Shown here: positions 46,680-59,064 of the stretch, piece after piece | Layout: each line of letters begins with the position of its first letter | How positions within the stretch are numbered: the first letter of the stretch is position 1 | NCBI GenBank assembly: GCA_947172415.1 | Contig: OX359198.1 | Span: 4,433,401 to 4,497,400, forward strand | Direction of reading: 5' to 3' | Length of the DNA: 64,000 nt | Source of the DNA: Chondrosia reniformis | Taxonomy: Eukaryota > Porifera > Demospongiae > Chondrillida > Chondrillidae | Notes under the pieces: generated by a model | Database searches by the model: none | What the model was told of the DNA's origin: nothing | The model's input: only the letters and a program-made list of their open reading frames with translations | Program-made: the position numbers and the translations under genes

Positions 46680-48182
46680 ATGGCGTCCCTGATCCGCCCT
46701 TTAGTTTTCTTCCTTTGCGTGTTCATGATCCAGGGTACCAAGAAGAATGTTCTAGTGATGATTGGCGATGACTATGGTTTGCAAGCTTCGGTTTACGGCA
46801 GTACTTGCAAGACACCTAACCTAGACGCTCTAGCCAAGCGCGGTTTGACTATGACTAATGCTTATACGAGTGTTAGCAGTTGCTCCCCGAGTCGCTCCGC
46901 TATACTTACCGGGCTGCCGCAGCACGAGAACGGTATGTACGGTCTTCATCATCAAATGCATCATTTTGAATCTTTCGAAGGAATTCGAAGCTTACCCAAA
47001 CTCTTGAACGAGGCTAAAATTAAAACTGGTATCATTGGCAAGAAGCATGTTGGTCCTGATGATGTCTATCCGTTTGATTTTTCGTATACTGAAGAGCACT
47101 ATAACCTTATGCAAGTTGGTCGCAATATCACGAGGATGAAAGAGTTGGCGCAACTTTTCTTGAAAACCTATGCTTTAGAGCCGTTCTTCTTGTATATTGG
47201 TTTTCATGATCCTCACCGGTGTGGTGGTTTCGATCCCGCATTTGGACAGTTTTGCGAAAAGTGGGGAGATGGAAAGTCTGGTTTTGGTGACATTCCTGAC
47301 TGGAACCCAGTAGAGTATGATCCATCAGTAATTGATATTCCCTACTTTTTACCAGACACTAACACTACTAGAGTTGAGCTTGCTAATTTCTACAAAACTA
47401 TTAGCCGTCTTGACCAAGGAGTTGGGATAATGATACAAGCTCTAAAGGACTATGGTGTACTGGATGAAACCTTAGTTGTATTTAGTTCTGATAATGGCAT
47501 CCCATTTCCTGATGCTAAAACTAATCTCTATGATCCTGGTGAAATAGAGCCATTTATTGTATCATCTCCTCTCTCAGTTTCTAGATGGGGTCAAAAGAGT
47601 GAAGCTATGGTTGGTTTGACAGATATAGTGCCAACAGTATTAGATTGGTTTGGTCTTCAGTATCCTAACTACACCTTACCCAATCGTCCAAACCCAATTA
47701 CATTGAAAGGCAGCTCTGTTTTGCCTCTTCTTGATAAGGAACCAACCACTGGGTGGGATGAAATACATTCCAGTCATGACTTTCATGAAATTACCATGTA
47801 CTATCCAATGCGAGTCATCAGAACAAAACAATTCAAACTTATTCACAATTTAAATTTTAAAATGCCATATCCCATTGCCTTGGATATTTATCAGTCACCC
47901 ACCTTCCAGGACATTTTGAATCGTACAAGCAAAGGTGAAGCTACTCACTGGTTTAAAACATTTGACCAGTACTACTACAGAGATCAGTGGGAGCTGTATG
48001 ACATTGAGACTGATATAATGGAGCTGAAGAATCTAGCAAATGATCCCAATTTTGCCAAAATTAAAGATGAGTTAAAATCAAAGTTACTCATATGGCAAAA
48101 TGCAACCAATGATCCTTGGCTATGCTCCCCCAATCAAAAGACCATTCTCGGAAAGTGTAATCCCCTACATAATGAACTATAA
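46680..48182 (+). CDS. SGSH: N-sulfoglucosamine sulfohydrolase (heparan N-sulfatase) homologue
   Basis: A single uninterrupted frame of 500 residues, the length of the lysosomal enzyme. Residues 1-19 are a signal peptide. Metal-binding DD is at 30-31. The sulfatase signature CSPSR at 68-72 supplies the cysteine that becomes formylglycine, followed by LTGLPQHENGMYGLH, which is characteristic of SGSH. GIIGKKHVGPDDVYPFDF, FHDPHRCG and SSDNGIPFP carry other active-site residues. The end PLHNEL also fits SGSH. The enzyme should remove N-linked sulfate from glucosamine at the non-reducing end of heparan sulfate in lysosomes. The lack of introns is unusual for this family, although the fucosyltransferase and kinase here are also intronless. 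Confidence 0.93.
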   Translation: MASLIRPLVFFLCVFMIQGTKKNVLVMIGDDYGLQASVYGSTCKTPNLDALAKRGLTMTNAYTSVSSCSPSRSAILTGLPQHENGMYGLHHQMHHFESFEGIRSLPKLLNEAKIKTGIIGKKHVGPDDVYPFDFSYTEEHYNLMQVGRNITRMKELAQLFLKTYALEPFFLYIGFHDPHRCGGFDPAFGQFCEKWGDGKSGFGDIPDWNPVEYDPSVIDIPYFLPDTNTTRVELANFYKTISRLDQGVGIMIQALKDYGVLDETLVVFSSDNGIPFPDAKTNLYDPGEIEPFIVSSPLSVSRWGQKSEAMVGLTDIVPTVLDWFGLQYPNYTLPNRPNPITLKGSSVLPLLDKEPTTGWDEIHSSHDFHEITMYYPMRVIRTKQFKLIHNLNFKMPYPIALDIYQSPTFQDILNRTSKGEATHWFKTFDQYYYRDQWELYDIETDIMELKNLANDPNFAKIKDELKSKLLIWQNATNDPWLCSPNQKTILGKCNPLHNEL

Positions 48183-48651
48183 TGATGTTACTACTCTCAT
48201 CTGCATATTCTTTAAGCATGACAGTGATTAATTTTTGTAAAAGTTAACAATTATATAATAATAGAGACTGCATGTATATGTACGTATGTCATACTATATA
48301 ATTGCATCTATAGTCAAAATTTGACTTAAAAAAGTTCGTAGGCCAAGGTATACGTAACTAAATCATAATCCCGTGCACTAAAGTTTTTTTATATATACGT
48401 AGGTAAGTACTATATATAATTATACACAAGTGATCGTGATAATTATATGAGACCAACTTTAATTGTAATACATGCATATATATATACAGTGCAAGTTACA
48501 ATATACTAAGGTAATCTAATATAAATAATATAATATAATATAATATAATGTAATTAATTCATATGGCTCCAAGAAAGGAACAAAATGGGCACATCATCAT
48601 AAAGTTTAGGGTATAAAACTCATTTTAAATTGATATATATATATATAGTTT

Positions 48652-48754
48652 TTATATACTTCAAACTTCCTCAGAGCATTATGAACACACATATATAGTA
48701 TATAATATAACTTGTTCCTCCATTTTTATTTGCAATGGGATAAAGACCAATCAT
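48652..48754 (-). pseudogene. Orphan copy of the last GABA-B-like exon
   Basis: On the minus strand it starts ATGATTGGTCTTTA and ends AATGCTCTGAGGAAGTTTGA, matching both ends of the terminal receptor exon at 50919-50725, but the middle is deleted or diverged. No other receptor exons are nearby. Confidence 0.65.
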
Positions 48755-48919
48755 CTCCATTAAGGCATGCAATACACATGCGTGTACGTACATACGTACT
48801 TGCTAGAGTATGGGAAAAATGACCTTCTTATATACTATTACATGCGCAGACTGAGTGCAAATTATAATTATATATAAATGCTTTAACCCTTATAGGATTG
48901 GAATACATGAGATTATATC

Positions 48920-49770
48920 AGAGAGTACGGTAGTACTCTCTAAGTAGGAATGGCCGGAAAAAAAATGGCCGCCCTATCCAATGTATTAGCAATCAACACC
49001 TAATAAATCGCCAACGAAGCGATTTTCGGTTATATTAGGTTATTTGCAGCGATTAATGCACGCTTTCCTAAATGCCAAAACATGTTTCGACGCTCTACAC
49101 GCTCTATAGCGTTCAAAAAGCGGCTAACTAGGAATAGACCCACTTCCAAAATTCATTTTTTCTTCTTCTTCTTCTTCTTCTTTTATTGAATAGACTAGCG
49201 CTAATATGCGAACTTGTGCGGGCACGTACTAGTTATAAATCGTCATAAATATTTCGGAACTAGGGAATAGACAGCCCTAAATCTGAATGCGCTCTACAAT
49301 AAACATGTTAATTGTGAAGAGCGAAAATTGTGGTCTTCTCGGACGCCATTTTTTAATTAAGAGATCATGGTTTTCGGCATATTTCTCTTGTCTAAGACGT
49401 TATTTTGAGATCTTCGCCAAGAAAACTTTCAAATCAATTTAAAACAAGTAATATTAAGAGGAAAAAAGGGGGAATACAAGTAAATAAAAAACATTTACAA
49501 AAATGATGTTAGAAGTAGAAATGGCAGTGTTCACTAATACATCTGCAAAAAGTATCGAAACAAGACACTAATTATATGATAAGGCTAATCATACAGAAGT
49601 TGCATATATACTGAAATTTAAGTAACTTAACCATACACTTCTGTGTTTGGGTGCACTATTCCAACTCATATAATTAGTGTCTTGTTTCGATACTTTTTGC
49701 AGATGTATTAGTGAACACTGCCATTTCTACTTCTAACATCATTTTTGTAAATGTTTTTTATTTACTTTAA
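48920..49770. repeat. Family A interspersed repeat, second long copy
   Basis: Colinear with 34311-35125 from CTCTAAGTAGGAATGGCCG through a (TTC)n run to the hairpin end TGCCATTTCTACTTCTAACA. Confidence 0.8.
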
Positions 49771-50724
49771 GAAATAACTACTGCCACTGTAAAGTTATAC
49801 TTCTAACTGACAAGCTCATCTAGAGAAAGTAACGAAGCAAGATAGGGATCATATGGTAAAACTATATAGAAGGGGGGCATGTATGCTCAAACTTAAAACA
49901 CAACCAAAATCATTTCCATGTTGGGCACATCATATGTAATAATATCGATTGATGTCATTAATTTTAATAAATACAATCTATTTTTTAATTAAGAGAAGGA
50001 ATATTGCGAAAAATTAAATCAACTTTGGTCATGCATGTGCATGTGCATAGCTATTAATGAAAAACTGCTTCATATATATACTAATGTTCATTTTTTTCTT
50101 CATGATCAACATCCTATATATATATATATTAGAAAGAGAAAAAGGGAACATTTATATAGATATTTTTATGTACAGCCCAAATATATCAAAAATTAATGTT
50201 CATCCATGCAGGATATAAAGAGGCAAAGAAATTATTGAAAGCCTGAATTTGGGTTATCTCAACTGACATTTGCATAATTAAAGGAATTGCTGGAATAACA
50301 GTTCTCTAAAATACTGCCAATTAATGTTTTGACTATAGTTGCTTAAGTTTTCTTCAGGGTAAAGGTAAAAAAAGGTGTTTAGTACATAAATTTGTAACTT
50401 ATATAGACATTCATAGCATCCATGGCTGCCCACCAGCCATGGCCACTGTTAATTTCCTGTAATAGCCATGATGATACATGCATGTCTATAAGTTAACAGT
50501 TTATGTACTGATATTCCGATAACTCCTTCTAATATTTAAAAGCCTATTTGAGACCAAAATCAAAGCATTTCTAGCTATAGCTTACAAAGAATTTTCTATA
50601 CAGCTAACCACAGACACGATATGAATATACAGTACATGTGCTTTGGCAAAATGAATATTGTTCACTACAGGATGTACATAATGACCACAATATTAACAAT
50701 TTTGTTTCTGTGGACACTTAATTT

Positions 50725-53700
50725 TCAATGGCACATATGGAAATATACCTCATACTTCCTCAGAGCATTAGTCAAAGCTTTAACCTCATCCTCCAAATTT
50801 GTTATTTTTATTAGCATATGGTTTGTATTGTTTTGACTTCCAGATTGCTTTAAATTATCTGTTGAATTCAGAGCTGTTTCAATGGTGTTGTCTTTTCTAA
50901 TATGGTAAAGACCAATCATCTATACATAATATAGAAAGATATATATATATATATTTATTCATTATTTATATATTATTTTTTCTATATATATATATATATA
51001 GTATATTGTAACTTGTACTGTATATATATATATAATACATGTGCATTATACATACATAACCCAAATCTAATTTTGAGCTGTGTATATAAGCCAAAGTACT
51101 ACAAAGATAAAATATTTGTGACATCAATTGCAAGATGTATATATCAACACCCCAGTGAATAAACTGCTACATAAACATAATATATAGAAACATTTGAAGT
51201 TAAACTTACCCTAGGAATAAACAGTAAACTAAGAATTGCTGTTACTGAAAGAAATATCCCCAGACTAAGAATGGCAAAGCGAGCATCCTTGTTGAAAGTA
51301 TGGAGTATTCCGATGGGAACGAGTGGAATACACATCACAACAGCACAGTATACAGCAGCTGCAATATATCTGGAATCATTCAAGGCTTTAATGTTCACTT
51401 TGCGATTTTCAAAAGCAAGAAATACTCCTATTATCAGATAAATTGCTTTATAAGCAAATAATACGATTAAAACTGGAATGTTATTTTCAGCAGTGCAAAA
51501 CAAATCTAGGTCTCTAGATCCTGGATGAACTTCAAACTTAGCAGTTTGCCTAGATTCAGGGACTGCTGTGATGATAGTCATGAACACCACATCCACGGCT
51601 AACAAAATGCTAATAATGAGCATCAGAAACCAATCCTATTGTGGATAGATAGATAGATATTATCATACACTTATATGTATAAAGCAGAGTAAGTATATAT
51701 ATAGGGTATATACATAATTTGTTATGTTTTACAGATGCACTTATAATAAGCTAACAGTAAATGTAAGTACTTACTGATAGCTGCATTTTAGATGCTTTGT
51801 TTACCAGTCTGTATATATAATAGATTCTCCATGTCTTCAAAAGAAGTGGTCCAAACAAAAGAGTAAAACCAATCGAAGCAATCCACAAAGCAACCTGAAT
51901 TGTATAAACACAATGGACTGGACTCGGACTGGTGGTGTATACGTATTATGCATAGTGTACATGTTTTTATGGAATATCAGAGTGCATGCTTATATAGATA
52001 CTTACATATGCATGCTAATTTACGTATATATATACATCCATCTGTTTATGTATAAATATAAACACATTGCTTATATAATATATAGTACACCACATGCATG
52101 AGCATTATAATCTTTACAGAAAACTTACATTACACATTGCTGTCATAATTAAAAGGTTTTTCTCAATTCCAATAATTACCATTTCTACGTAGAGCAATAT
52201 TGCTCCAATGCACATGATAACGTTGATCAATGGACTTGTTAACTTTACATACCTGTTTATATTATGGGTACACATATATACAGTACTATATATGCAATTA
52301 TTTTGCTATGGTATATATATGTAAGGTTTATCATATTTATATATACAAATTACTGTACTCACTTCTTATTCATGAATAACGAATTAAATAACAGACAAAC
52401 AACTGCCAATATGATGCCTAGGCATGCCAATACAATGCTAACAGCGAAAAGGTACACATTTATTTGTGATATTTCATCTTGTGGTATTCCATCTGTATAT
52501 ACATACATATATAAATAATGTAAATATAACACAATACCTGCATATATAAAATTATACTTGCATTTGGTATACCTGGAAAAAGGGAATCAACATTGGGAAG
52601 AAAAATTATTCGACAGTAGTCAGGGTTACTGCAGGTCACATCATATGCAACCAATGATCTACTAATATTTTCATTTTGTGTTCTATACTGTGTAATAAGT
52701 GTTCTTACACCAAGTCTGTCTCCAGTCGTCCTGTTAAATGAGACATTTCCCTGTATACACAATAGTAGACGAATTATAAAAATCATTAGAAATATATGTG
52801 GTGTGGTCTATAGGAGCCCCTTTGGCACTTGGTATATATTGACCAAACCTGTCGGACATTGGACAATTGACTGAAAGAGCATAGAAGAGCACTAACAAGT
52901 GGAAACATGGCCCAGTCTACAGTTGCCGAACACGCAGCTGTTGAGTCACATGTCATCAACTGGGAAGAGGCCAAGGAGATAGACACCAACCCACGCTACT
53001 ACCAGAGATACTCACTTGAGTTATGGCATATCAGTTTGGAGACCGCCTCAATGAACAGGGACAAGGGCAACTTACCTCAAGCTTATATACAACCTGCTCA
53101 GCTACTTACACAAACCACATACCCCACACTAGATCACAGTACTGTCCTCTCTCCTACAATTAACAGACCTTATCATTTCATTTTTTCAATTATCCCACCA
53201 CCCAACATATATTTATTCTTCATTACCCACACCATGCAGTTGTATAAATACCCAACTCGTTCATTCATTGGTTTGTAAACACGCACCCATGCAACCACCT
53301 GTATTTCTACCCACATTTTTTCTACTGCCAACATTTATGCCCACCTCCCCCCCCCCCCCCTGTTGTTTCTGTATAATGCCATGTATTCCTTTTTGTCTAC
53401 CACTGATGAAGGCCCTAGATTGGGCTGAAACGTTCGGTAAATTTGGTGACAATCAACATCTATCCCTCGATTTCTTGGCTAGTAAAGTTCTCAATCCCCA
53501 ATAAAAGTTCAATCTATATTGAACTATTCTTTTACTATATAGAAAATTTTATTTTAAATATATTAAATGTATAAATAATGATAATTAACTTACCTGAAAA
53601 GCTAAACTTCACTAAACTTTACTAAACATTAATCATAAAGCCAAAGAGAGTTAACATGTACAATTTTATATATAATCAGCTGCCACTTATAATCCTACAG

Positions 53701-56700
53701 TATAACTATTTCTATAACTACATATATATAATGTATTTCCCTCACTGATGCTCCCACAAATGTAACTTCATTTGCTAATTTGTCATGGATCACTCTAGCC
53801 ATCTTTTCTGAAATATCATGATTAAGAAAGTTGAAACTCTCCAATGAAAGGTTCATTGCTTCCAGTGGTGCTATTGATTTGTTTAAAGCCATAGCTGCAG
53901 TCAGCACAGCATCAAAAGCTGGCATTGCCATTGCATTGATAGTTTCTTTGTTTGGAATTGATACTTCATACATACTTTTAATCTTCCCAGCGGTCTTCAA
54001 AAATAAACAAAGAACATACGTATATACATGGTTTGATGTACAGTAGCTTGCAAAACATACAGAATGGAAACCGTTAGACATGCTACTTGGAATTATTAGG
54101 TATACAAAATTCGAAACTAAATTTGAGTTTAAATGCTATAATACAAGTTCAAACATTTTTAGAATTCTTTTGAATTTTTCAATTGAAATCACCATCATGT
54201 ACGCATTTAAACCCAAATTAATTTCAAATTTTGTATACATACCTGATGAAGCCAGAGAAGGGTGAAATGCTGTATATATAAAATTGTTTGAAGTGAATAA
54301 GATGTGTGTTAAAAGTTTTAATAATTCCAACTAATACAGAATTATATATTTGAAATGATAAGAGTTGTTTGCTGTGTTCATATATATGATAATATTAGAA
54401 TAATGAGACTCTGCAACATACGGAATGAACATTTTGACCTGGAGGTCTTCTTTAGCAAATGAGGAAAATGATCCTGCTAAAAAAGACCTTCGGGTCGAAA
54501 TGTTCATACTATGAAAAATTGTGTTGCAGAATCTCATTATTATATATAATACTATCAATTAAGAATTATTCATACACAATATATATTTTTAAGCATATAT
54601 AATATAGACTCCAAAATGCACATGTATGTATAATAGGACTATAAATTAATTGCTACACCAATATGGAGGAAGTTTATGATTAACAAATTACTGTATTCGT
54701 GTAATCCACAGTTCTGTTTGGTTCATTTGAATTCCTCTCACTGCTAAAGGCAAGTGCATTATTAATTGCTACTTGAATTTCTTTGAGCCCACATCTAAAT
54801 ATATATACATACATGTATTGATTGATAATCCACATATTTTAGATGCAGTCAAATGAATTTCATTAACTTGGTTATATATATATATATATATATATACTGT
54901 ACAAGTTACAATACACAAAGGTAATCTAATAACAATCAAGTACACAGTACAAGTTTCAAATTAAATTTGTAACTTGCACTGCATATGTAGCTAGTACTTG
55001 ATTGTAATTTTAATATTGTATAGTCACTGGGATCTCTTAAATCTGTAACTTGTACTGTGTAGTACTTGATTGTAATTTTAATATTTTTCTATATGTATCA
55101 ACCTATATTCAGTGAAATGTATTTTGCAATATATATATATGCTTGCATTTATAATATATCACTCACTCAGAAGTATATCCTTCAATGAGATTTCGATTGT
55201 TCCATGCACTATCATCGTACCAACCAGATGTAATGATTTGATTATTGGGATAATAAATACCTCTTTTGTATGCCTATATATAAATATATATGTACAATAA
55301 ATGATCAGATATATTTTCATTGTCATCAAAGCTAAATTGTGACAAGTGATAGCACAAATGATAAGCGTTAAAATTATTAATCTATAAAGAATCAATTCTC
55401 CAAGAAACATATCTATTATCTCAATTTGTAACTTAATTACCTGACAAAAGAATTCTCTAATAAGGCCTTGATAAGCATTTACAATGATGACTCTGGGAGG
55501 ATTGTCCTATAACAAGATATACATATGCGTATATAAAATATCTATGCTATCATACATATAGGTACATACATGTACCTATAAACAGCAAAGAAATCTCACC
55601 CAAAGGGAATCCAATCCTTCAAGAGGTAACTCAGAGAGAAACCGATATACTCTAACAGTTTGTACAGCATTAGGTTCTCTTTTAAGGTAACCTTCAACTT
55701 CATCTAAAGTCTGTGCATGGAGATATGAATTCAATTTGTGTATAGTTATTGAATCAAATTGTCACAGATTTCTAAACTATTCTAGTCTTTCTTGACAATT
55801 TCAGTTTATTATTTCTCTGAATTCAAGATGTATAGTTTTATCTTTTCAATACACATTTTCAGCTTGACAGATTAATTGACTATATATATTGATTTTTTCA
55901 AATTGGCTCATACATATGTCTAGAATTAACGATATTTACTTACATATTGGAAGAGATTCTCATTCTGAGCTACCACTGCAACTTCTTTCCAAATGTGACT
56001 GTACTGTTTAACCATTTGAACTTGGCTGAAGTGAATTTTGTACACTCTAGGTAACAGCCCAAAGTGGAACGGATAGATATCTCTATTAATCACTACAGGT
56101 GTGATGCTGGAAAATGTTACCTGTATATGTATATAAAACATATATTTATCAGCATATATGACAAATTATCCTTTCTCCAATAAAATAATTGGAATGTCAC
56201 CACTGAATTAAGGAAGGCGTAGTCTATTTTACATAATACACGAATTCTGTTTCCATGCCATTGTTTTGTATATATTCTTACATGCTATATACTGTCCATG
56301 TATTTCAATATATTTTTTTAATAATACATGTAAGCCTATATATGATATTTTTATACTTGAAGTTTAACCTTTCATTTCAGAGAAACTTGGACTTCCTAAT
56401 TATTTTTTTCATTTAAATTCCTTTAATTCAATGCTTTTAATTTTTACACATAGAACCTACCATGAGCTTATACATTAATTACGTATTTACTGTAGGTTAG
56501 CACCTCACACTGTATATACAGTACAAGTTACAATATACTAAGGTAATCTAATCTAATATAAATAAATAATATAAATAATATAAATAATATAATATAATAT
56601 AAATAATTTATATGGCTCCAGGAAAGGACCTAGCAACAGATTGGGCATAGTATCATAAAGTATATATATACATATTATGTTTACAGAAATATGACTAGGT

Positions 56701-58910
56701 ATTAAATTACAAAAGATGTTTTTATTTGCTGCATTGTAATAAACATCACATGCACAATGAACATTGAATGTGAAACTACTCTAATTTTCCTTATAGAATA
56801 AAAAACATGTTTATATATAGTTTAACTTTACATATTTTTATTGTTAGACATGCATGCTGAATCTTGAGTATATACTGTTTTAGACAATCTAGCACCTCTT
56901 AATAAATTTAACTTCCAAAGATTATCTGTAATGTTTCGTTCCTCTCGGACTATTATACTCTGTTTAATATTCAATTATTTTGTTTAATATTGCTAAATAC
57001 ACAGCATAATACATACTTGCACAGTTTTCCAAAATTTTGATAGTTCAGCCATTGGCTCTACGGCCACAGAACATCCTCCCCCAAGAAAGAGTGGAGCTTT
57101 AGGTGTGTAATCCTCTGAAGTCCAAAAACTGAAATAGGCATCAATTGCTGCAGTCCTTTCACACTATGCATAACAATACAATTATACCAGTAATGATCTA
57201 TTATAATATATAGAAATAATGAATGTGAATATGAATCAGTAATATAATATTTTGCCCATTCATGCATTTTGATGCCCCCCGGGTCCCTTAATACTGATTA
57301 AATTCCCATGATATGTTGACATAGTATAACTATACAATTTCATATCATTAGACTCATGGATTACCCCACCCACTCATGTCTCTTGAGGAGTGCAACAAGC
57401 TAATGGGTAGAACCATTTTGAAAGTTCACTTTTCAGGAATCAGTCTCCCCTTAACCACTCAAAAAGATGGTCGAACCAAGGACATTAATATGTATATGGC
57501 ATACACAATGGAAGTCTAATTGCACTATATATGTATATACATTCTACTCTGCTAATTGGGAAAATGGAGATTCTTAAATAAAAAAAAACTAGAATACACA
57601 CATTCATTACATTTTCAATATATATATAGTACAAGTTACAATATTATACTAAGGTAATCTAAATATTAATTAATTTAAAGTAATATATATAACGTTATAC
57701 CTTTGAATCAAATGCAGTTTCATTTTCTACACTTATTAAGTTTAGTTTATAGTCCTCTAACAAAGCTTCTTCATTGTTGACATATTCAATTGCCATTTGT
57801 GCAGCATGCAAGGTCCCTATAGCAGTGTATTGGAGCAATTTATAAGAAATTTTCAACATAATTTATCTGCTTTAAAGTATAAAAGGCCTATATATTGAAG
57901 TAAACATATGTTGAGAGCTTTGGATGAGAATATAAAAATAAATTTCCTCTTTTTATTTTATACTGCGCCAGACAGTGTATACTTGAGGTAATTCCACCCT
58001 TCATCAGCAACCCTGGTATTCTCCTTGAGTTAATGGTTCTCTTTGCCAAATCTAGACAATTGGTACTGACAGTTGAAGATGAGACTTCAAAATGCTTCTT
58101 ACCTAAGATCTATGTATATGTTCCGCGCTTTCTATGGATTTGCGCAATCTATAGAATGCGCAACGCATTTCCTACAATGCGTGCCAATCTATAGATTGTT
58201 GCGCATTCTATAGAAAGTGCACGTTCGATTCTATAGGAAGAGTACGTTCGATTCTATAGGAAGAGTACGTTCGATTCTATAGAAAGAGTATACGTTCGAT
58301 TCTACAGAAAGGACATGCACGTGCACGTTCGATTCTATAGGAAGAGTCTCTCTTTGTGCATACCTTTCGCTATTAGCGCACCAATCTAGCGTTTTCTATA
58401 GAATCGAACGTGCTACTCTTTCTATAGAATCGAACGTGCACGTGCATGTCCTTTCTGTAGAATCGAACGTATACTCTTTCTATAGAATCGAACGTGTCCT
58501 TTCTGTAGAATCGAAAGCATACTCTTTCTATAGAATCGAACGTATACTCTTTCTGTAGAATCGATCGAACGTATACTCTTCCTATAGAATCGAACGTGCA
58601 CTTTCTATAGAATGCGCAACAATCTATATAGATTGGCACGCATTGTAGGAATTCCTAGATTGCGCAAATCCATAGAAAGCGCGGAACATATATATATATA
58701 CCTAAATAAATGAATCTGAACACAAAAAGAATTGTATCTATATATCATTTAATTTTCACCGTAGCTGACAAAATTCCCATTGGTGACATTTTTTGAAATG
58801 AAGTATCCCAGATACAATTGTTTCTTATTCCCTTCGGCTATGTAGCAGCAACATATTGCTATTACTGAGAAAATTAAAAATTTCAAACTTGGATTGACTA
58901 TCTGCATCAT
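50725..58910 (-). CDS. GABA-B-type class C G-protein-coupled receptor
   Basis: Fifteen minus-strand exons: 58910-58760, 57816-57701, 57163-57017, 56120-55944, 55710-55600, 55506-55441, 55273-55167, 54794-54692, 53994-53746, 52750-52573, 52492-52363, 52252-52129, 51894-51775, 51635-51210 and 50919-50725. Phases all agree, giving 799 residues. A signal peptide is followed by a Venus-flytrap domain (AAQMAIEYVNN, PLFLGGGCSVAVEPMAEL, FSSITPVV, AFDAVLTAAMALN, SFNRTTGDRLG). Seven helices follow, with FNSLFMNKKYVKLTSP, SIGFTLLFGPLLLKTWR and LAFENRKVNIKALNDSRYI as GABA-B landmarks. The tail has a short coiled coil (ITNLEDEVKALTNALRKYE). It probably acts at the plasma membrane through G proteins; the ligand cannot be inferred. 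Introns hold a Penelope-like fragment and a foldback element. A truncated sister gene lies at 63-64 kb. Confidence 0.93.
52810..53500 (+). mobile_element. Penelope-like element 3' end in a receptor intron
   Basis: Plus strand, about 52835-53105: DQTCRTLDN, a stop, LKEHRRALTSGN, STVAEHAAVESHVINWEEAK, SLELWHISLETASMNRDKGN and LPQAY, i.e. the GIY-YIG nuclease and tail of a Penelope-like protein. The non-coding end contains a C-run (53347-53360) and a hammerhead-like motif. It lies in the intron between receptor exons 9 and 10, opposite to the gene. Confidence 0.8.
53395..53450 (+). ncRNA. Hammerhead-like motif at the Penelope-like 3' end
   Basis: Outer stem GTCTACCA/TGGTGAC (one bulged base), core CTGATGA, stem II AGGCCC/GGGCT with loop TAGATT and one bulge, core GAAA. 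Stem III (ACGTTCGGTAAAT) pairs poorly, so activity is uncertain. The position 3' of the GIY-YIG domain on the same strand supports the assignment. Confidence 0.55.
54085..54290 (+). repeat. Inverted repeat with hammerhead-like core
   Basis: The arms TATACAAAATTCGAAACTAA and AATTTCAAATTTTGTATA are inverted. Just after the right arm come CTGATGA (54243), AGCC/GGGT and GAAA (54264). This is the same arrangement as at 26.9 and 38.1 kb, but with weak stems. Probably a decayed Penelope-like terminus. Confidence 0.4.
54388..54545. repeat. Hairpin repeat in receptor intron 8
   Basis: The left arm (AATAATGAGACTCTGCAAC, GAACATTTTGACC) and the right arm (GGGTCGAAATGTTC, GTTGCAGAATCTCATTATT) are inverted over about 60 bp each. 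Non-coding, likely a foldback MITE. Confidence 0.65.
54893..55090. repeat. Family B termini in tandem
   Basis: ACTGTACAAGTTACAATACA, then its inverted form AATTTGTAACTTGCACTGCA and a further TCTGTAACTTGTACTGTG. Shows the two family B ends back to back. Related ends are at 56515-56665 and 57620-57700. Confidence 0.6.
57350..57560. repeat. Family C copy in receptor intron 2
   Basis: CCCACTCATGTCTCTTGAGG and AAAAAGATGGTCGAACCAAG align with copies at 15.7, 28.7 and 62.2 kb. Confidence 0.65.
58119..58688. repeat. Foldback element built on a palindromic minisatellite
   Basis: The ends TGTTCCGCGCTTTCTATGGA and TCCATAGAAAGCGCGGAACA are exact inverted copies. Next to each end come GCGCAATCT and CATTGTAGG or CCTACAATG blocks. 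The interior holds about 13 units of a roughly 23-bp sequence, CGTTCGATTCTATAGGAAGA on the left and TCTTTCTATAGAATCGAACG on the right, so the array flips direction near 58370. TATA lies on both sides. It occupies intron 1 of the GABA-B-like gene. Confidence 0.9.
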
Positions 58911-59064
58911 CTAGTCCTGAAAATAAATATAGAGGCGTTAGCCTCTCCCAACCCCTATATATATATATAGAACAAAGTATTTTTCAGTTTCATGATATCC
59001 CAACTGCCTTTTCAGTATGCAGGACAGCATCCTAGCTACTGTTTGGAAGAGCACAAATGATTTG

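Larger units (their letters stand above)
48183..50724. other. Intergenic region between sulfatase and GABA-B-like gene
   Basis: Contains a family B terminus (48485-48640), an orphan receptor exon (48652-48754) and a long family A copy (48920-49770). The rest is AT-rich and shows nothing further. Confidence 0.6.

Noticed and set aside
50930-51030. Long TA-rich tract near the receptor's last intron
   Set aside because: Simple (TA)n repeats of this kind occur throughout the window and are not informative.
53268-53504. 78-residue plus-strand frame over the C-run and hammerhead-like motif
   Set aside because: It lies past the Penelope-like protein end and is proline-rich only because of the C-run. 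The RNA motif explains the conserved part better.
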